Positions 50,729-58,440 of a stretch of DNA of 64,000 nt are shown one piece after another. How positions within the stretch are numbered: position 1 is the first letter of the stretch; each line of letters begins with the position of its first letter. A model generated the notes under the pieces. The model did not search any database. It was not told the DNA's origin and worked only from the letters and a program-made list of their open reading frames with translations. This stretch comes from Dinghuibacter silviterrae. Lineage in GTDB: Bacteria; Bacteroidota; Bacteroidia; Chitinophagales; Chitinophagaceae. Position numbers and translations under genes: made by a program. The DNA lies in NCBI RefSeq assembly GCF_004366355.1, contig NZ_SODV01000001.1:930001-994000 (forward strand), given 5' to 3'.

Positions 50729-51691
50729 CAAATAAGCAAAAATCAACGGTGCCACGATCGTGGCGTCGCTTTCGACGATGAATTTGGGCGTGTCGATCCC
50801 CAGTTTTCCCCAGGTAATCTTTTCGTTCGGAACAGCCCCGGAATAGGACCCGTAAGAAGTCGTGGAGTCCGAAATCTGGCAGAAATACGACCAGAAAGGG
50901 ACGTCGTGCCATTCCAGGTCCTGGTACATCATGGGGACGACGCAGATGGGGAAGTCGCCCGCGATGCCACCCCCGATCTGGAAAAAGCCCACGCCCTTGC
51001 CCCCGCTGTTTTCCCGGTACCAACCGGCCAGCCACGTCATGTATTCGATGCCGCTTTTGACGGTGGAGGCCTTCAGCTCATTCTTAATGACATAGCTGGC
51101 AAAGATGTTCCCCGTGGTGGAGTCTTCCCAACCCGGTACCACGATGGGGATGTTCTTCTGCGCGGCGGCGATGATCCAGCTGTTCTTCGGGTCGATCTCG
51201 TAGTATTGTTCCAGGTCGCCGCTCAGGACCACCTTATAAAGGAATTCGTGGGGAAAATAACGCTCGCCTTTTGCCTCGGCATCCTTCCAGACCTTGACCA
51301 GGTGTTTTTGCAAACGGCGGAATGCCTCTTCTTCCGGGATGCAGGTATCCGTGACGCGATTGTAGTGGTTTTCCAGGAGGTCCCATTCGTCCTGGGGCGT
51401 CAGGTCCCGGTAGTTGGGTACGCGTTTGTAGTGGGAGTGGGCGACCAGGTTCATGACGTCCTCTTCCAGGTTGGCACCCGTGCAGGAGATGATCGCAATT
51501 TTGTCCTGGCGGATCATTTCGGCCAGCGAAAGTCCCAGTTCCGCCGTGCTCATGGCACCAGCCAGCGTAACCATCATTTTGCCCCCTGCGTCGAGGTGGG
51601 CCTCATACCCTTTGGCGGCGTCCACCAGGGCGGCCGCGTTAAAATGGCGGTAGTGATGCTGGATGAATTGGGAAATGGGACCCTTTGACAT
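50717..51691 (-). CDS. Deoxyhypusine synthase-like protein
   Basis: 324 aa. The fold signature runs from 'GKMMVTLAGAMSTAELGLSLAEMI' through 'DKIAIISCTGANLEEDVMNLVAHSHY' (NAD site), 'IPIVVPGWEDSTTGN', 'GGGIAGDFPICVVPM' and the C-terminal 'NEKITWGKLGIDTPKFIVESDATIVAPLI', which contains the catalytic lysine (Lys296). In eukaryotes and archaea the enzyme transfers the aminobutyl group of spermidine to eIF5A; bacteria lack eIF5A, so a polyamine such as homospermidine, made by the same chemistry, is the better guess. A -7 element is at 51712. Cytoplasmic. Confidence 0.85.
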   Translation of the reverse strand: MSKGPISQFIQHHYRHFNAAALVDAAKGYEAHLDAGGKMMVTLAGAMSTAELGLSLAEMIRQDKIAIISCTGANLEEDVMNLVAHSHYKRVPNYRDLTPQDEWDLLENHYNRVTDTCIPEEEAFRRLQKHLVKVWKDAEAKGERYFPHEFLYKVVLSGDLEQYYEIDPKNSWIIAAAQKNIPIVVPGWEDSTTGNIFASYVIKNELKASTVKSGIEYMTWLAGWYRENSGGKGVGFFQIGGGIAGDFPICVVPMMYQDLEWHDVPFWSYFCQISDSTTSYGSYSGAVPNEKITWGKLGIDTPKFIVESDATIVAPLIFAYLLGW

Positions 51692-51711
51692 ATTGCGTAC
51701 GTTTTGAGCCG

Positions 51712-51719
51712 CAAATGTA
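51712..51719 (-). promoter_or_regulatory. -7 element for the deoxyhypusine synthase-like gene
   Basis: Minus strand TACATTTG, exact TAnnTTTG, 20 bases before the ATG. Confidence 0.55.
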
Positions 51720-51727
51720 AGGGTTTT

Positions 51728-51760
51728 GGCGGAGGCCCAGGGTTAAATCTGGGCTCCGCC
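51728..51760. repeat. Hairpin in the spacer upstream of the deoxyhypusine synthase-like gene
   Basis: GGCGGAGGCCCAG pairs with CTGGGCTCCGCC (one bulged G) around an 8-base loop. It lies just upstream of that gene's promoter and beyond the end of the 159-aa gene; it may back up the terminator at 51769. Confidence 0.55.
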
Positions 51761-51768
51761 AGGGTTAA

Positions 51769-51797
51769 AAAAAGGCGGCCCTCAGGGCCGCCTTTTT
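51769..51797. terminator. Rho-independent terminator for the gene at 51801
   Basis: AAAAAGGCGGCCC/GGGCCGCCTTTTT, perfect stem with loop TCA; A-run and T-run on opposite flanks let it work in both directions. It serves the minus-strand gene that ends at 51801. Confidence 0.8.
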
Positions 51798-51800
51798 GCG

Positions 51801-52280
51801 TTATTGCTGTTTGTCGAGGCGCTCGGTCTCTTCCATGTCGTTCCCGATGATCTTCACGGTGTACCAGTGGGCATCGTCCTGGAGCTTAATGTAATAAGCG
51901 ACGTCCTCGTTCTGGTTCTTGGAGAGCTCGGTCACACCGGCGATGTTTTTGCCGGCATACCTGGTCTTCAACAGCGACAGCACGGTAAGGGGGAGGCGGT
52001 CTTCACCATAGTACCGGATAACGCTGATGATCTGGCCGTCCCGGTCGAAGTTGGCGACGGTTTTGACGTCATACATGCGGAAATAGGCGGTGTACGTGTC
52101 TCCATCCTTGCTTTCGGTCCAGTTGATGGCCTCCGCATTGGGGAAGGTTCTTACAAAGGCCTTTTTGGCCTTTTCGTTTACGTCCCGGACAGGAGCCTCA
52201 GAGGCCAGGGCGTAGGTGGTGAGTGTTGCAGACAGCAAAAGGCTGACGGCGATCTTTTGTGCGGGGATAATGAAGTTCAT
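51801..52280 (-). CDS. Periplasmic protein, PepSY/BLIP-like fold (159 aa)
   Basis: Signal peptide (MNFIIPAQKIAVSLLLSATLTTYALA, cleavage near LASEA), then 'VNEKAKKAFVRTFPNAEAINWTESKDGDTYTAYFRMYDVKTVANFDRDGQIISVIRYYG'. The 'AF...FP.A..v.W....d..Y.a.F' pattern matches PepSY-like / putative beta-lactamase-inhibitor-like small proteins of Bacteroidota. The role is unknown. Monocistronic, with a terminator at 51769 and about 240 bp of non-coding sequence upstream. Confidence 0.65.
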   Translation of the reverse strand: MNFIIPAQKIAVSLLLSATLTTYALASEAPVRDVNEKAKKAFVRTFPNAEAINWTESKDGDTYTAYFRMYDVKTVANFDRDGQIISVIRYYGEDRLPLTVLSLLKTRYAGKNIAGVTELSKNQNEDVAYYIKLQDDAHWYTVKIIGNDMEETERLDKQQ

Positions 52281-52581
52281 GGCTATTATGTTTGAAATTG
52301 GAAAAAACAGAATTCTGAAACAAAGTTGATGAATTGCGGAAAAGCAAGCGGATAAATGGTATCATAGGTTATACCGGACCGTGAACTGGATAAGATGGTG
52401 TACAAATGAATTTGCAAAGCCTCTTTTTCGGTTCGCTGAAACCCTTTGCTGTAGTGAGACGCAGCCGATTATTACTTTGTTACTACGCCAAGGTTAATCT
52501 TGTGTTAAACTACAACGATGGATTTCGTAGATAGGATGAATGACCGGCCGGGAATTGAAAATTGTCTTGTACATTGTGGGG
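52281..52581. other. Non-coding divergent region, about 300 bp
   Basis: Contains promoter-like sequence for the genes on each side: CAACTTTG on the minus strand (about 52328) and TTACTTTG near 52472 on the plus strand, each one base off TAnnTTTG. A 42-codon frame starts at 52406 but has no supporting features. No repeat or hairpin is evident. Confidence 0.5.
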
Positions 52582-53157
52582 GTGAATTACCTGGCCCATG
52601 CGTATCTGTCCTTTGGTTCCGATGTTGTCCTGGTGGGCAACATGGTCAGTGATTTTGTAAAGGGAAAATCCCTGGAAGCCTACCCGGTGGGGATACAAAA
52701 GGGTATCCGGTTACACCGGCGCATCGACGATTTTACCGACGCTCATCCCGTTTTCAAGGAAGCAAGACAACTGCTGGCGCCCGCGGTGGGGCGGTACAGC
52801 GGGGCGTTCCTGGACATCATTTTCGATCATTTCCTGGCGACGGACCGTTTTACAACCGATGGGCTCGCTGCCTTTTCCCAGCACGTGTACAGCGTGATCC
52901 GCAAAGAAGAAACCCTCCTCCCCCCTGCTTTTGTCCAGATGTTCAACTATATGGTCCGGCAGGACTGGCTGTACCACTACGCTACCCGTGAAGGCATCAG
53001 GCGCAGCCTGGAAGGCATGGTCCGGCGGGCAAAATATGTCCCCGCCGGCGCGCCCATATACGCCCTGTTCGAGCGGCACTACGAAGCGCTCGGGGACAGC
53101 TACCGCAAATTTTTTCCGGAATTGGAGGCCTACGCACGCGAGCACTTTGCTTTATAG
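52582..53157 (+). CDS. Acyl carrier protein phosphodiesterase family (AcpH-like)
   Basis: The GTG at 52582 gives VNYLAHAYLSFGSDVVLVGNMVSD, and the family typically begins with M-N-(Y/F)-L-A-H. 'FVKGKSLEAYPVGIQKGIRLHRRIDDFTDAHPVF' holds the HD-type metal ligands (H, D, D), and 'FDHFLATDRF' a further one. AcpH removes the phosphopantetheine arm from ACP; HD-fold homologues of other function exist. The frame is open to an ATG at 52540, giving 14 extra residues without family character. The neighbouring genes suggest no pathway. Confidence 0.75.
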   Translation: MNYLAHAYLSFGSDVVLVGNMVSDFVKGKSLEAYPVGIQKGIRLHRRIDDFTDAHPVFKEARQLLAPAVGRYSGAFLDIIFDHFLATDRFTTDGLAAFSQHVYSVIRKEETLLPPAFVQMFNYMVRQDWLYHYATREGIRRSLEGMVRRAKYVPAGAPIYALFERHYEALGDSYRKFFPELEAYAREHFAL

Positions 53158-53158
53158 G

Positions 53159-53166
53159 TACTTTTG
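53159..53166 (+). promoter_or_regulatory. -7 element for the cystathionine synthase/lyase gene
   Basis: TACTTTTG, exact TAnnTTTG, 19 bp before the ATG at 53186, beginning 2 bp after the acpH stop. Confidence 0.55.
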
Positions 53167-53185
53167 CTGTGTAATACCAAGAGCT

Positions 53186-54325
53186 ATGAGATTGGAAACA
53201 AAGTTGATCCACGCCGGTGTGGAACCCGATCCGACGACCGGGGCCATCATGACACCTATTTACCAGACGTCTACTTATGTGCAAAAAGCACCGGGGGACC
53301 ACAAAGGGTACGAGTACGCCCGGACCCAGAACCCCACCCGGGATGCCCTCCAAAGTGCCCTCGCGGCGATCGAAAGCGGCTCCTGGGGTCTTTGTTTCGG
53401 CTCCGGTATGGCGGCCACCGACGCGGTTCTGAAATTGCTCGAACCCGGGGACGAAGTCGTCGCTGCCGACGACATGTACGGGGGTACCTATCGCATTTTT
53501 ACAAAAGTATTTGAGAAATACGGCATCCGTTTCCACTTTGTGGATATGCAAAACCCGTCTGCGGTAGCGGCTGTCCTGAACGCACGGACGCGGCTGATCT
53601 GGACCGAAACGCCGACCAACCCGATGATGACCATCACCGACATCGCCGCGGTGGCCGAACTGGCCAAAGCCCACAAGGCGTTGCTGTGTGTGGACAATAC
53701 TTTTGCCTCCCCGTACCTGCAAAATCCCCTGGAATGGGGTGCGGACCTGGTCGTACACTCCGCCACCAAATACTTAGGTGGTCACAGCGACGTCGTCCAT
53801 GGCTGTATCATCGGTAAGGACGCTGCCTTGGAAGAACGCCTCCGGTTTATACAAAACAGCTGCGGCGCCGTCCCGGGCCCCCAGGATTGTTTCCTGGTTC
53901 TCCGGGGTCTGAAAACCCTGCACGTCCGCATGCAACGCCATTGCGAAAACGGCAGGACCGTCGCCGAGTGGCTTCGGGCCCACCCGAAGGTCGGCAAGGT
54001 TTACTGGTGCGGTTTCGAAGACAGTCCCGGTTTTGCCGTTGCCCGCAAGCAAATGCGTGATTTCGGCGGGATGATGAGCTTTACCCTGAAGGATGACCGT
54101 ATGGAAGCGGCCAACCGCGTACTAAGCTCCACCCGCTTGTTTTCCCTGGCCGAATCCCTGGGTGGCGTGGAATCCCTGATCGGGCACCCTGCCTCCATGA
54201 CCCACGCCTCGATCCCCCGGGAAGACCGGATCCGGCGCGGTCTCCTGGATTCGCTGATCCGCCTCAGCGTCGGCTTGGAAAACGCAGACGACCTGCTGGC
54301 CGACCTGGATAGGGCTATTGGGTAA
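53186..54325 (+). CDS. Cystathionine gamma-synthase/lyase family PLP enzyme
   Basis: 379 aa from the ATG at 53186 (MRLETKLIHAGVEPDPTTG). 'GYEYARTQNPTRDALQSALAAIE' and 'CFGSGMAATDAVLKLLEPGDEVVAADDMYGGTYRIF' bind PLP phosphate, and 'VVHSATKYLGGHSDVVHGCI' carries the PLP Lys. 'LGGVESLIGHPASMTHASIP' is the standard C-terminal signature of the Cys/Met-metabolism family. It acts in transsulfuration or direct sulfhydrylation; which direction cannot be decided from sequence. The frame extends to 52931, but those residues overlap the AcpH gene. It leads a run with TIGR02757 and SDR genes. Confidence 0.92.
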   Translation: MRLETKLIHAGVEPDPTTGAIMTPIYQTSTYVQKAPGDHKGYEYARTQNPTRDALQSALAAIESGSWGLCFGSGMAATDAVLKLLEPGDEVVAADDMYGGTYRIFTKVFEKYGIRFHFVDMQNPSAVAAVLNARTRLIWTETPTNPMMTITDIAAVAELAKAHKALLCVDNTFASPYLQNPLEWGADLVVHSATKYLGGHSDVVHGCIIGKDAALEERLRFIQNSCGAVPGPQDCFLVLRGLKTLHVRMQRHCENGRTVAEWLRAHPKVGKVYWCGFEDSPGFAVARKQMRDFGGMMSFTLKDDRMEAANRVLSSTRLFSLAESLGGVESLIGHPASMTHASIPREDRIRRGLLDSLIRLSVGLENADDLLADLDRAIG

Positions 54326-54328
54326 TAT

Positions 54329-55090
54329 ATGGAGAAGCTAAAGGAATTTCTGGACGCGAGGGTAGAAGAATACAACCGCCCGGACTTTATTCCGGACGAC
54401 CCCATCTCCATTCCCCACCGCTTCACCCGCTTACAGGACATGGAGATCGCTGCTTTTTTCGCCGCCATCTTTGCCTGGGGCAACCGGAAGATCATCATCG
54501 CCAAGTCGGCCGACCTCATGGCGCGTATGGACAATGCCCCTTACGAATTCGTTCGCGGGCACCAGCCCTCCGACCTCAAACGCCTCCTGGATTTCAAACA
54601 CCGGACGTTCAACGCGACCGACCTGCTTTATTTCATCGAGTTCTTTGCGCAGTACTATGCGCGACATGACTCCCTGGAGGAGGCTTTCCTGAAGGGGTAT
54701 CGGCGCGGCTCTATTGAAGGCGCCCTCAACGGCTTCTACCACACGTTTTTCGGCCTGGAATACGTCCCCGACCGCACGCGAAAACACATCGCCTCTCCTG
54801 AAAAAAACGCCTCCTGCAAACGCATCAATATGTTCCTGCGATGGATGGTACGCTCCGATAACAAAGGAGTGGATTTTGGGGTATGGAAAAAAATAAAACC
54901 AGCATCCCTCGTCTGTCCCGTCGACCTTCATGTCGCGAGGGTAGCCCGGCGGTTGGGGATTCTCCAAAGACCCGTGGTGGACTGGCGAGCCGCCATGGAA
55001 TTAACGGACATTCTCCGTGGATTTGATCCGAAAGACCCCGTTAAATACGACTTTGCGCTGTTCGGTTTGGGCGTGATGGAAAAAAAATGA
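54329..55090 (+). CDS. TIGR02757 family protein
   Basis: 253 aa. 'ISIPHRFTRLQDMEIAAFFAAIFAWGNRKIIIAKSADLMARMDNAPYEFV', 'CKRINMFLRWMVRSDNKGVDFGVWKKIKPASLVCPVDLHVARVARRLGIL' and 'FDPKDPVKYDFALFGLGVMEKK' are the conserved blocks of this Bacteroidota-rich family, whose C-terminal half has a helix-hairpin-helix/GPD-like look. Its function is unknown. Starts 3 bp after the PLP enzyme stop and overlaps the next gene by 4 bp (ATGA), so the three form an operon. Confidence 0.85.
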   Translation: MEKLKEFLDARVEEYNRPDFIPDDPISIPHRFTRLQDMEIAAFFAAIFAWGNRKIIIAKSADLMARMDNAPYEFVRGHQPSDLKRLLDFKHRTFNATDLLYFIEFFAQYYARHDSLEEAFLKGYRRGSIEGALNGFYHTFFGLEYVPDRTRKHIASPEKNASCKRINMFLRWMVRSDNKGVDFGVWKKIKPASLVCPVDLHVARVARRLGILQRPVVDWRAAMELTDILRGFDPKDPVKYDFALFGLGVMEKK

Positions 55091-55419
55091 GGATGGAGCC
55101 GCAGGACGATATTATACAATGGCTCCAGGGCAGCATTCCAGTACCTGTACCAGTGACCAGGACCGCGGAAGAGCTCATGGCCTGGCTGACCACGTATTGC
55201 AACGGCCTTCTGGTCGCCGATTTCCCGGCCCTTGTTCAACTCCTGTACCGCGTAGACGTATCCGAAGCGAAACTCAAATACCTGCTCAAACATTCAGATG
55301 GAGAGGATGCCGGGAGGATTATGGCGCTGCTCCTGCTGGAGCGCGTCGGGCAGGTCGTCGCCGCACGCAAAAAATACCGGATGCCCGACCAGGACATCCC
55401 GGAAGAAGATAAATGGTAA
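55087..55419 (+). CDS. Hypothetical helical protein (110 aa)
   Basis: Starts MRMEPQDDIIQWLQGSIPVP and is predicted mostly helical: 'TRTAEELMAWLTTYCNGLLVADFPALVQLLYRVDVSEAKLKYLLKHS' and 'GRIMALLLLERVGQVVAARKKYRMPDQ'. I do not recognise a family. It overlaps the stop of the TIGR02757 gene (ATGA) and reaches into the start of the SDR gene. Confidence 0.6.
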   Translation: MRMEPQDDIIQWLQGSIPVPVPVTRTAEELMAWLTTYCNGLLVADFPALVQLLYRVDVSEAKLKYLLKHSDGEDAGRIMALLLLERVGQVVAARKKYRMPDQDIPEEDKW

Positions 55420-55424
55420 CAACT

Positions 55425-56237
55425 ATGTCGACACCCATCCTGTTCATCACGGGCGCGAGCCGCGGCATCGGCAAAGCCATCGCGCTGAAAATGGCCGCCG
55501 GTGGCGCCCGCATCGCCATCGCCTCCAAAACAGAAACACCCCACCCCAAGCTGGATGGGACCATCTATACGGCTGCCGAAGAGATCGAGCGTGCCGGGGG
55601 ACAAGCCCTTCCCCTGGTCTGCGACATCCGCGACGAGGCCCAGATCAACGCGGCCGTGGAAGCCACCGTTGCCAAATTTGGCGGGATCGACATCCTCGTC
55701 AACAACGCCAGCGCCATCAGCCTCTCCAAAACACCCCAGACCGAGGCCAAACGCTTCGACCTCATGCACCAGGTCAACGTCCGTGGGACGTTCCTCGTGA
55801 GCAAGGCGTGTATCCCGCATTTGGCGCGAAGCAGCAATCCCCATATCCTCACCCTCGCCCCCCCATTGAACCTCGATCCCCGCTGGCTGGGCGCCCATCT
55901 CGCCTACACCCTCAGCAAATTCGGCATGAGCATGGTAGCCATGGGCCTGGCGTCCGAACTCGCCCCCGAAGGCATCGCCTCCAACACCCTCTGGCCCCGC
56001 ACCACGATCGCCACCGCGGCCGTCCTCAACCTCCTCGGCGGCGAAGCCCTCGCCTCCATGAGCCGCACCCCCTCGATCGTCGCCGATGCCGCCGCCCTCA
56101 TCTTCTCCCGCCCTGCCCGCACCTTCACCGGTCAACACCTCATCGATGAGGACCTACTCCGCGAGTCCGGCCTCACCGACTTCACCTCCTACGCCGTCGA
56201 CCCCTCAAAACCCCTGGCTCCGGATATATTCCTCTAA
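55425..56237 (+). CDS. SDR-family oxidoreductase, HSDL2-like
   Basis: 270 aa from the ATG at 55425 (MSTPILFITGASRGIGKAIAL); an in-frame ATG at 55413 would add four residues. The Rossmann motif TGASRGIG, the 'DILVNNASAIS' loop and the 'YTLSKFGMSM' catalytic Tyr-x-x-x-Lys are all present. The C-terminal 'IASNTLWPRTTIATAAVLNLLGG' block and the 'ARTFTGQHLIDEDLLRESG' tail are typical of HSDL2-type (hydroxysteroid dehydrogenase-like 2) proteins, which act on unknown acyl or steroid alcohols. It precedes a convergent hairpin element (56294-56406). Confidence 0.88.
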   Translation: MSTPILFITGASRGIGKAIALKMAAGGARIAIASKTETPHPKLDGTIYTAAEEIERAGGQALPLVCDIRDEAQINAAVEATVAKFGGIDILVNNASAISLSKTPQTEAKRFDLMHQVNVRGTFLVSKACIPHLARSSNPHILTLAPPLNLDPRWLGAHLAYTLSKFGMSMVAMGLASELAPEGIASNTLWPRTTIATAAVLNLLGGEALASMSRTPSIVADAAALIFSRPARTFTGQHLIDEDLLRESGLTDFTSYAVDPSKPLAPDIFL

Positions 56238-56293
56238 CCTCATAACCTCATGACCTCTGCCCTCTAACCTCTAGTCCCCAAGCCTGATTGCCC

Positions 56294-56406
56294 GGCCGAG
56301 GGGGGGTATGTCCATTTTACTCCTTTTCCTCAGGGAACCGAAACGTTTTGGCATCGTTCGAATCACCTGAGGAAAAGGAGTAAAATGGACATACCCCCCC
56401 TCGGCC
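56294..56406. repeat. Long hairpin element, copy 2
   Basis: Perfect 41-bp stem (56294-56334 with 56366-56406), loop of 31 bases. It lies between the convergent SDR and CNNM-type genes. It shares with the copy at 16202 the arms, the loop TCGTTCG (five bases before the right arm in each), and the outer flanks GCCCGG...CCTAGC. Copy-specific bases change on both arms together. It carries no coding sequence of its own apart from a start-codon-like pattern noted in the findings. Confidence 0.9.
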
Positions 56407-56462
56407 TAGCGGCATGGTTTGTTCTCAAAGTAGAGTTATAGGCATGTTGCGGTCAGGACCAG

Positions 56463-57725
56463 TTACTTCAGGATTTTGAGCTTCACCATCTCGATCCGGG
56501 TATCGGAGACCTGGAGGACATCGAACTCGTAGTGGCCGATGATGATCCGTTCCTTGGGTTTGGGGATCGTTTCGTATTCGTTGATGATGTAGCCGGAGAG
56601 CGTTTCTGATTCGTTTTCGGGGAAGTCGAGGTTGTATTTTTCGCGGAGGTAGTCGAGTTCGAGACGGCCGGAAAAGATGTATTCGTCTTCGGCGATTTGT
56701 TTGTCGACGAATTCCTCGGTATCATATTCGTCCTGGATTTCGCCAAAGATTTCTTCGAGGAGGTCCTCCATGGTGACGATGCCGGAGGTGCCGCCGAACT
56801 CGTCCACGACCCAGGCGATGCTCTTCCGTTCCAGCGTGAATTTATTGATCAGGTCGGTGACGCTCATGGTTTCGGGGACGGCGGGGATCGGCAGCAGCAC
56901 CGATTCTATGTCTTTTGGCTCTTTAAAAAGGTCCAGCTGATGGATGTACCCCTGGATGTTGTCGATGTTTTGTTCGTAGACCACCAGTTTGGATAGCTGA
57001 CTATCGACAAACTTCCGACGCACTTCTTCGATAGGGGTATTTTTTTCTATCCCTTCTACTTCCCGCCTCGGCACCAGGCACTGGCGGACGCGCATGGACG
57101 GGAGGGACAGGGCGTTTTCAAAAAGTTCCTTGTTGAGCTCCTGCATGCCGTTTTCGTCGGAGGCCTGTTCGCTTTGCTGGATAAAGTTGTCCAGGTCCAC
57201 CCTGCCGAAAAACTCCTTGTGTTCGGTGGTACGGACGTCAAAAAGGTATTTGAGGGACCATTCGCTTACAAACACAAAAAATGCAGCGATCGGGTAGAGC
57301 AGACCGTAAAAGAAACGAAGAAGCCGGGCAAAAAACGGGAGGATATAGTCCTTTTTGGCGCGGAATATGGCCTTGAACAGGAATTCGGTCAGCAGGAACA
57401 AAAGCGTCGCCAACAGGGATTCGAAAAGGAGCCGTACGTAGGGACCCTGGGCGATCTCCGGAAGCCGTTTCCAGACTGGTGATAAAAAACGGTCCACCAA
57501 AAGGGTATATATAACCACGATAATGCTCAAGGCTACCACCAGTGTCGCCACCAGCTTGGTGGGTGCTTCCAGGAAACGGGACAGGATCTTTCCGCTGGTC
57601 AGCCCTTGTTTTTTCTTTAGTTCAATGGAAAGCTTGTTGGCCGACGTAAAGGCCATTTCTATCCCTGCAAAAAAACCGGTTAGCAAAAGGGAAATGGCGA
57701 TGCCGATGATGTAGGATACATCCAT
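56463..57725 (-). CDS. CNNM/CorC-type transporter-associated protein with CBS domains
   Basis: 420 aa. N-terminal CNNM (DUF21) region with about four transmembrane helices: 'GIAISLLLTGFFAGIEMAFTSANKLSIELKKKQG' is its signature. Two CBS domains ('MRVRQCLVPRREVEGIEKNTPIEEVRRKFVDSQLSKLVVYEQNIDNIQGYIHQLDL' and 'FTLERKSIAWVVDEFGGTSGIVTMEDLLEEIFGEIQDE') and a C-terminal CorC/HlyC domain ('GRLELDYLREKYNLDFPENESETLSGYIINEYETIPKPKERI') follow. Proteins like this move or sense Mg2+; in Bacteroidota a related GldE protein assists gliding, so GldE is an alternative. Near-consensus promoter just upstream. Confidence 0.88.
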   Translation of the reverse strand: MDVSYIIGIAISLLLTGFFAGIEMAFTSANKLSIELKKKQGLTSGKILSRFLEAPTKLVATLVVALSIIVVIYTLLVDRFLSPVWKRLPEIAQGPYVRLLFESLLATLLFLLTEFLFKAIFRAKKDYILPFFARLLRFFYGLLYPIAAFFVFVSEWSLKYLFDVRTTEHKEFFGRVDLDNFIQQSEQASDENGMQELNKELFENALSLPSMRVRQCLVPRREVEGIEKNTPIEEVRRKFVDSQLSKLVVYEQNIDNIQGYIHQLDLFKEPKDIESVLLPIPAVPETMSVTDLINKFTLERKSIAWVVDEFGGTSGIVTMEDLLEEIFGEIQDEYDTEEFVDKQIAEDEYIFSGRLELDYLREKYNLDFPENESETLSGYIINEYETIPKPKERIIIGHYEFDVLQVSDTRIEMVKLKILK

Positions 57726-57777
57726 AGATCAATAAAAGTAGCCTTTTTTGGTGGAATGTACAAAGGGCGGGGCTCAC

Positions 57778-58371
57778 TCAGACCGTGTCGTAGAACCTCC
57801 TCAAAAACCCCCGGATGAGGGCTTCTGCCTCCACGCAAGCCTGGACGAGCTCCCGGTTGACGATCGTTGCCTTAAAATGCGGCTGGAAGGACATTTCGTA
57901 TTCTGCCTTGTTTAACCGGGTTTCCAACGATTCCGGCGTTTCGGTGCCCCGGCTGAGCAGCCGTTTTTTCAATTCTTCCACGCCAGGCGGTTGTACGAAA
58001 ACCGAAAGTGTATTGAGCGGATATTGCTGTTGGACGTGGATGGCGCCCTTAACGTCTATGTCCAGGACCGGCACCTTGCCCAACGCCCAGATGCGTTCCA
58101 GCTCCGAACGAAGGGTGCCGTAGTACTTGCCTTCGTACACCATTTCCCATTCGGCAAAGGCATTTTCCTGGATGCGCTGCTGAAAAACCGCCAGGGGCAG
58201 GAAATAATAGTCCCTTCCATCCACCTCCCCCTTACGTGCGGCACGGGTAGCCGCCGAAACGGAAAAGCTCAGTTCCGGGATCCGGTCAAGGAGATACCGG
58301 ACGATGGAGGTTTTCCCCGCCCCGGAAGGGGCTGTGAAAATGACAATGGGTTGTTGGGCGCTCATATCCAT
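57778..58371 (-). CDS. gmk: Guanylate kinase
   Basis: 197 aa, makes GDP from GMP. 'VIFTAPSGAGKTSIVRYLLD' is the P-loop, 'FSVSAATRAARKGEVDGRDYYFL' the GMP-binding lid (SATTR-like with S-A-A-T-R), and 'VYEGKYYGTLRSELERI' with 'VPVLDIDVKGAIHVQQQYP' the standard blocks. ATGs at 58371 and 58365 both fit. A near-consensus promoter lies directly before the start (short leader). Confidence 0.95.
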   Translation of the reverse strand: MDMSAQQPIVIFTAPSGAGKTSIVRYLLDRIPELSFSVSAATRAARKGEVDGRDYYFLPLAVFQQRIQENAFAEWEMVYEGKYYGTLRSELERIWALGKVPVLDIDVKGAIHVQQQYPLNTLSVFVQPPGVEELKKRLLSRGTETPESLETRLNKAEYEMSFQPHFKATIVNRELVQACVEAEALIRGFLRRFYDTV

Positions 58372-58397
58372 GATCCTGCAAAGAACGTGAAAAAAAA

Positions 58398-58420
58398 GCG
58401 GCCCCGTTCACGGGAGCCGC
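58398..58420 (-). terminator. Terminator after the sigma-partner gene
   Basis: Minus strand: GCGGCTCCCG, loop, CGGGGCCGC, followed by a run of eight T. The stem has one bulge. It follows the stop of the gene at 58441. Confidence 0.75.
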
Positions 58421-58440
58421 CTGTTCTATAGGGAGCGTGC

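Noticed and set aside
52406-52534. 42-codon open frame in the divergent spacer
   Set aside because: Low complexity basic sequence, no signal peptide or family, and no promoter at the right distance.
53004-53157. Upstream extension of the transsulfuration enzyme (frame open to 52931)
   Set aside because: It overlaps the AcpH-like coding region in another frame and lacks similarity to the family N-terminus; a promoter lies at 53159.
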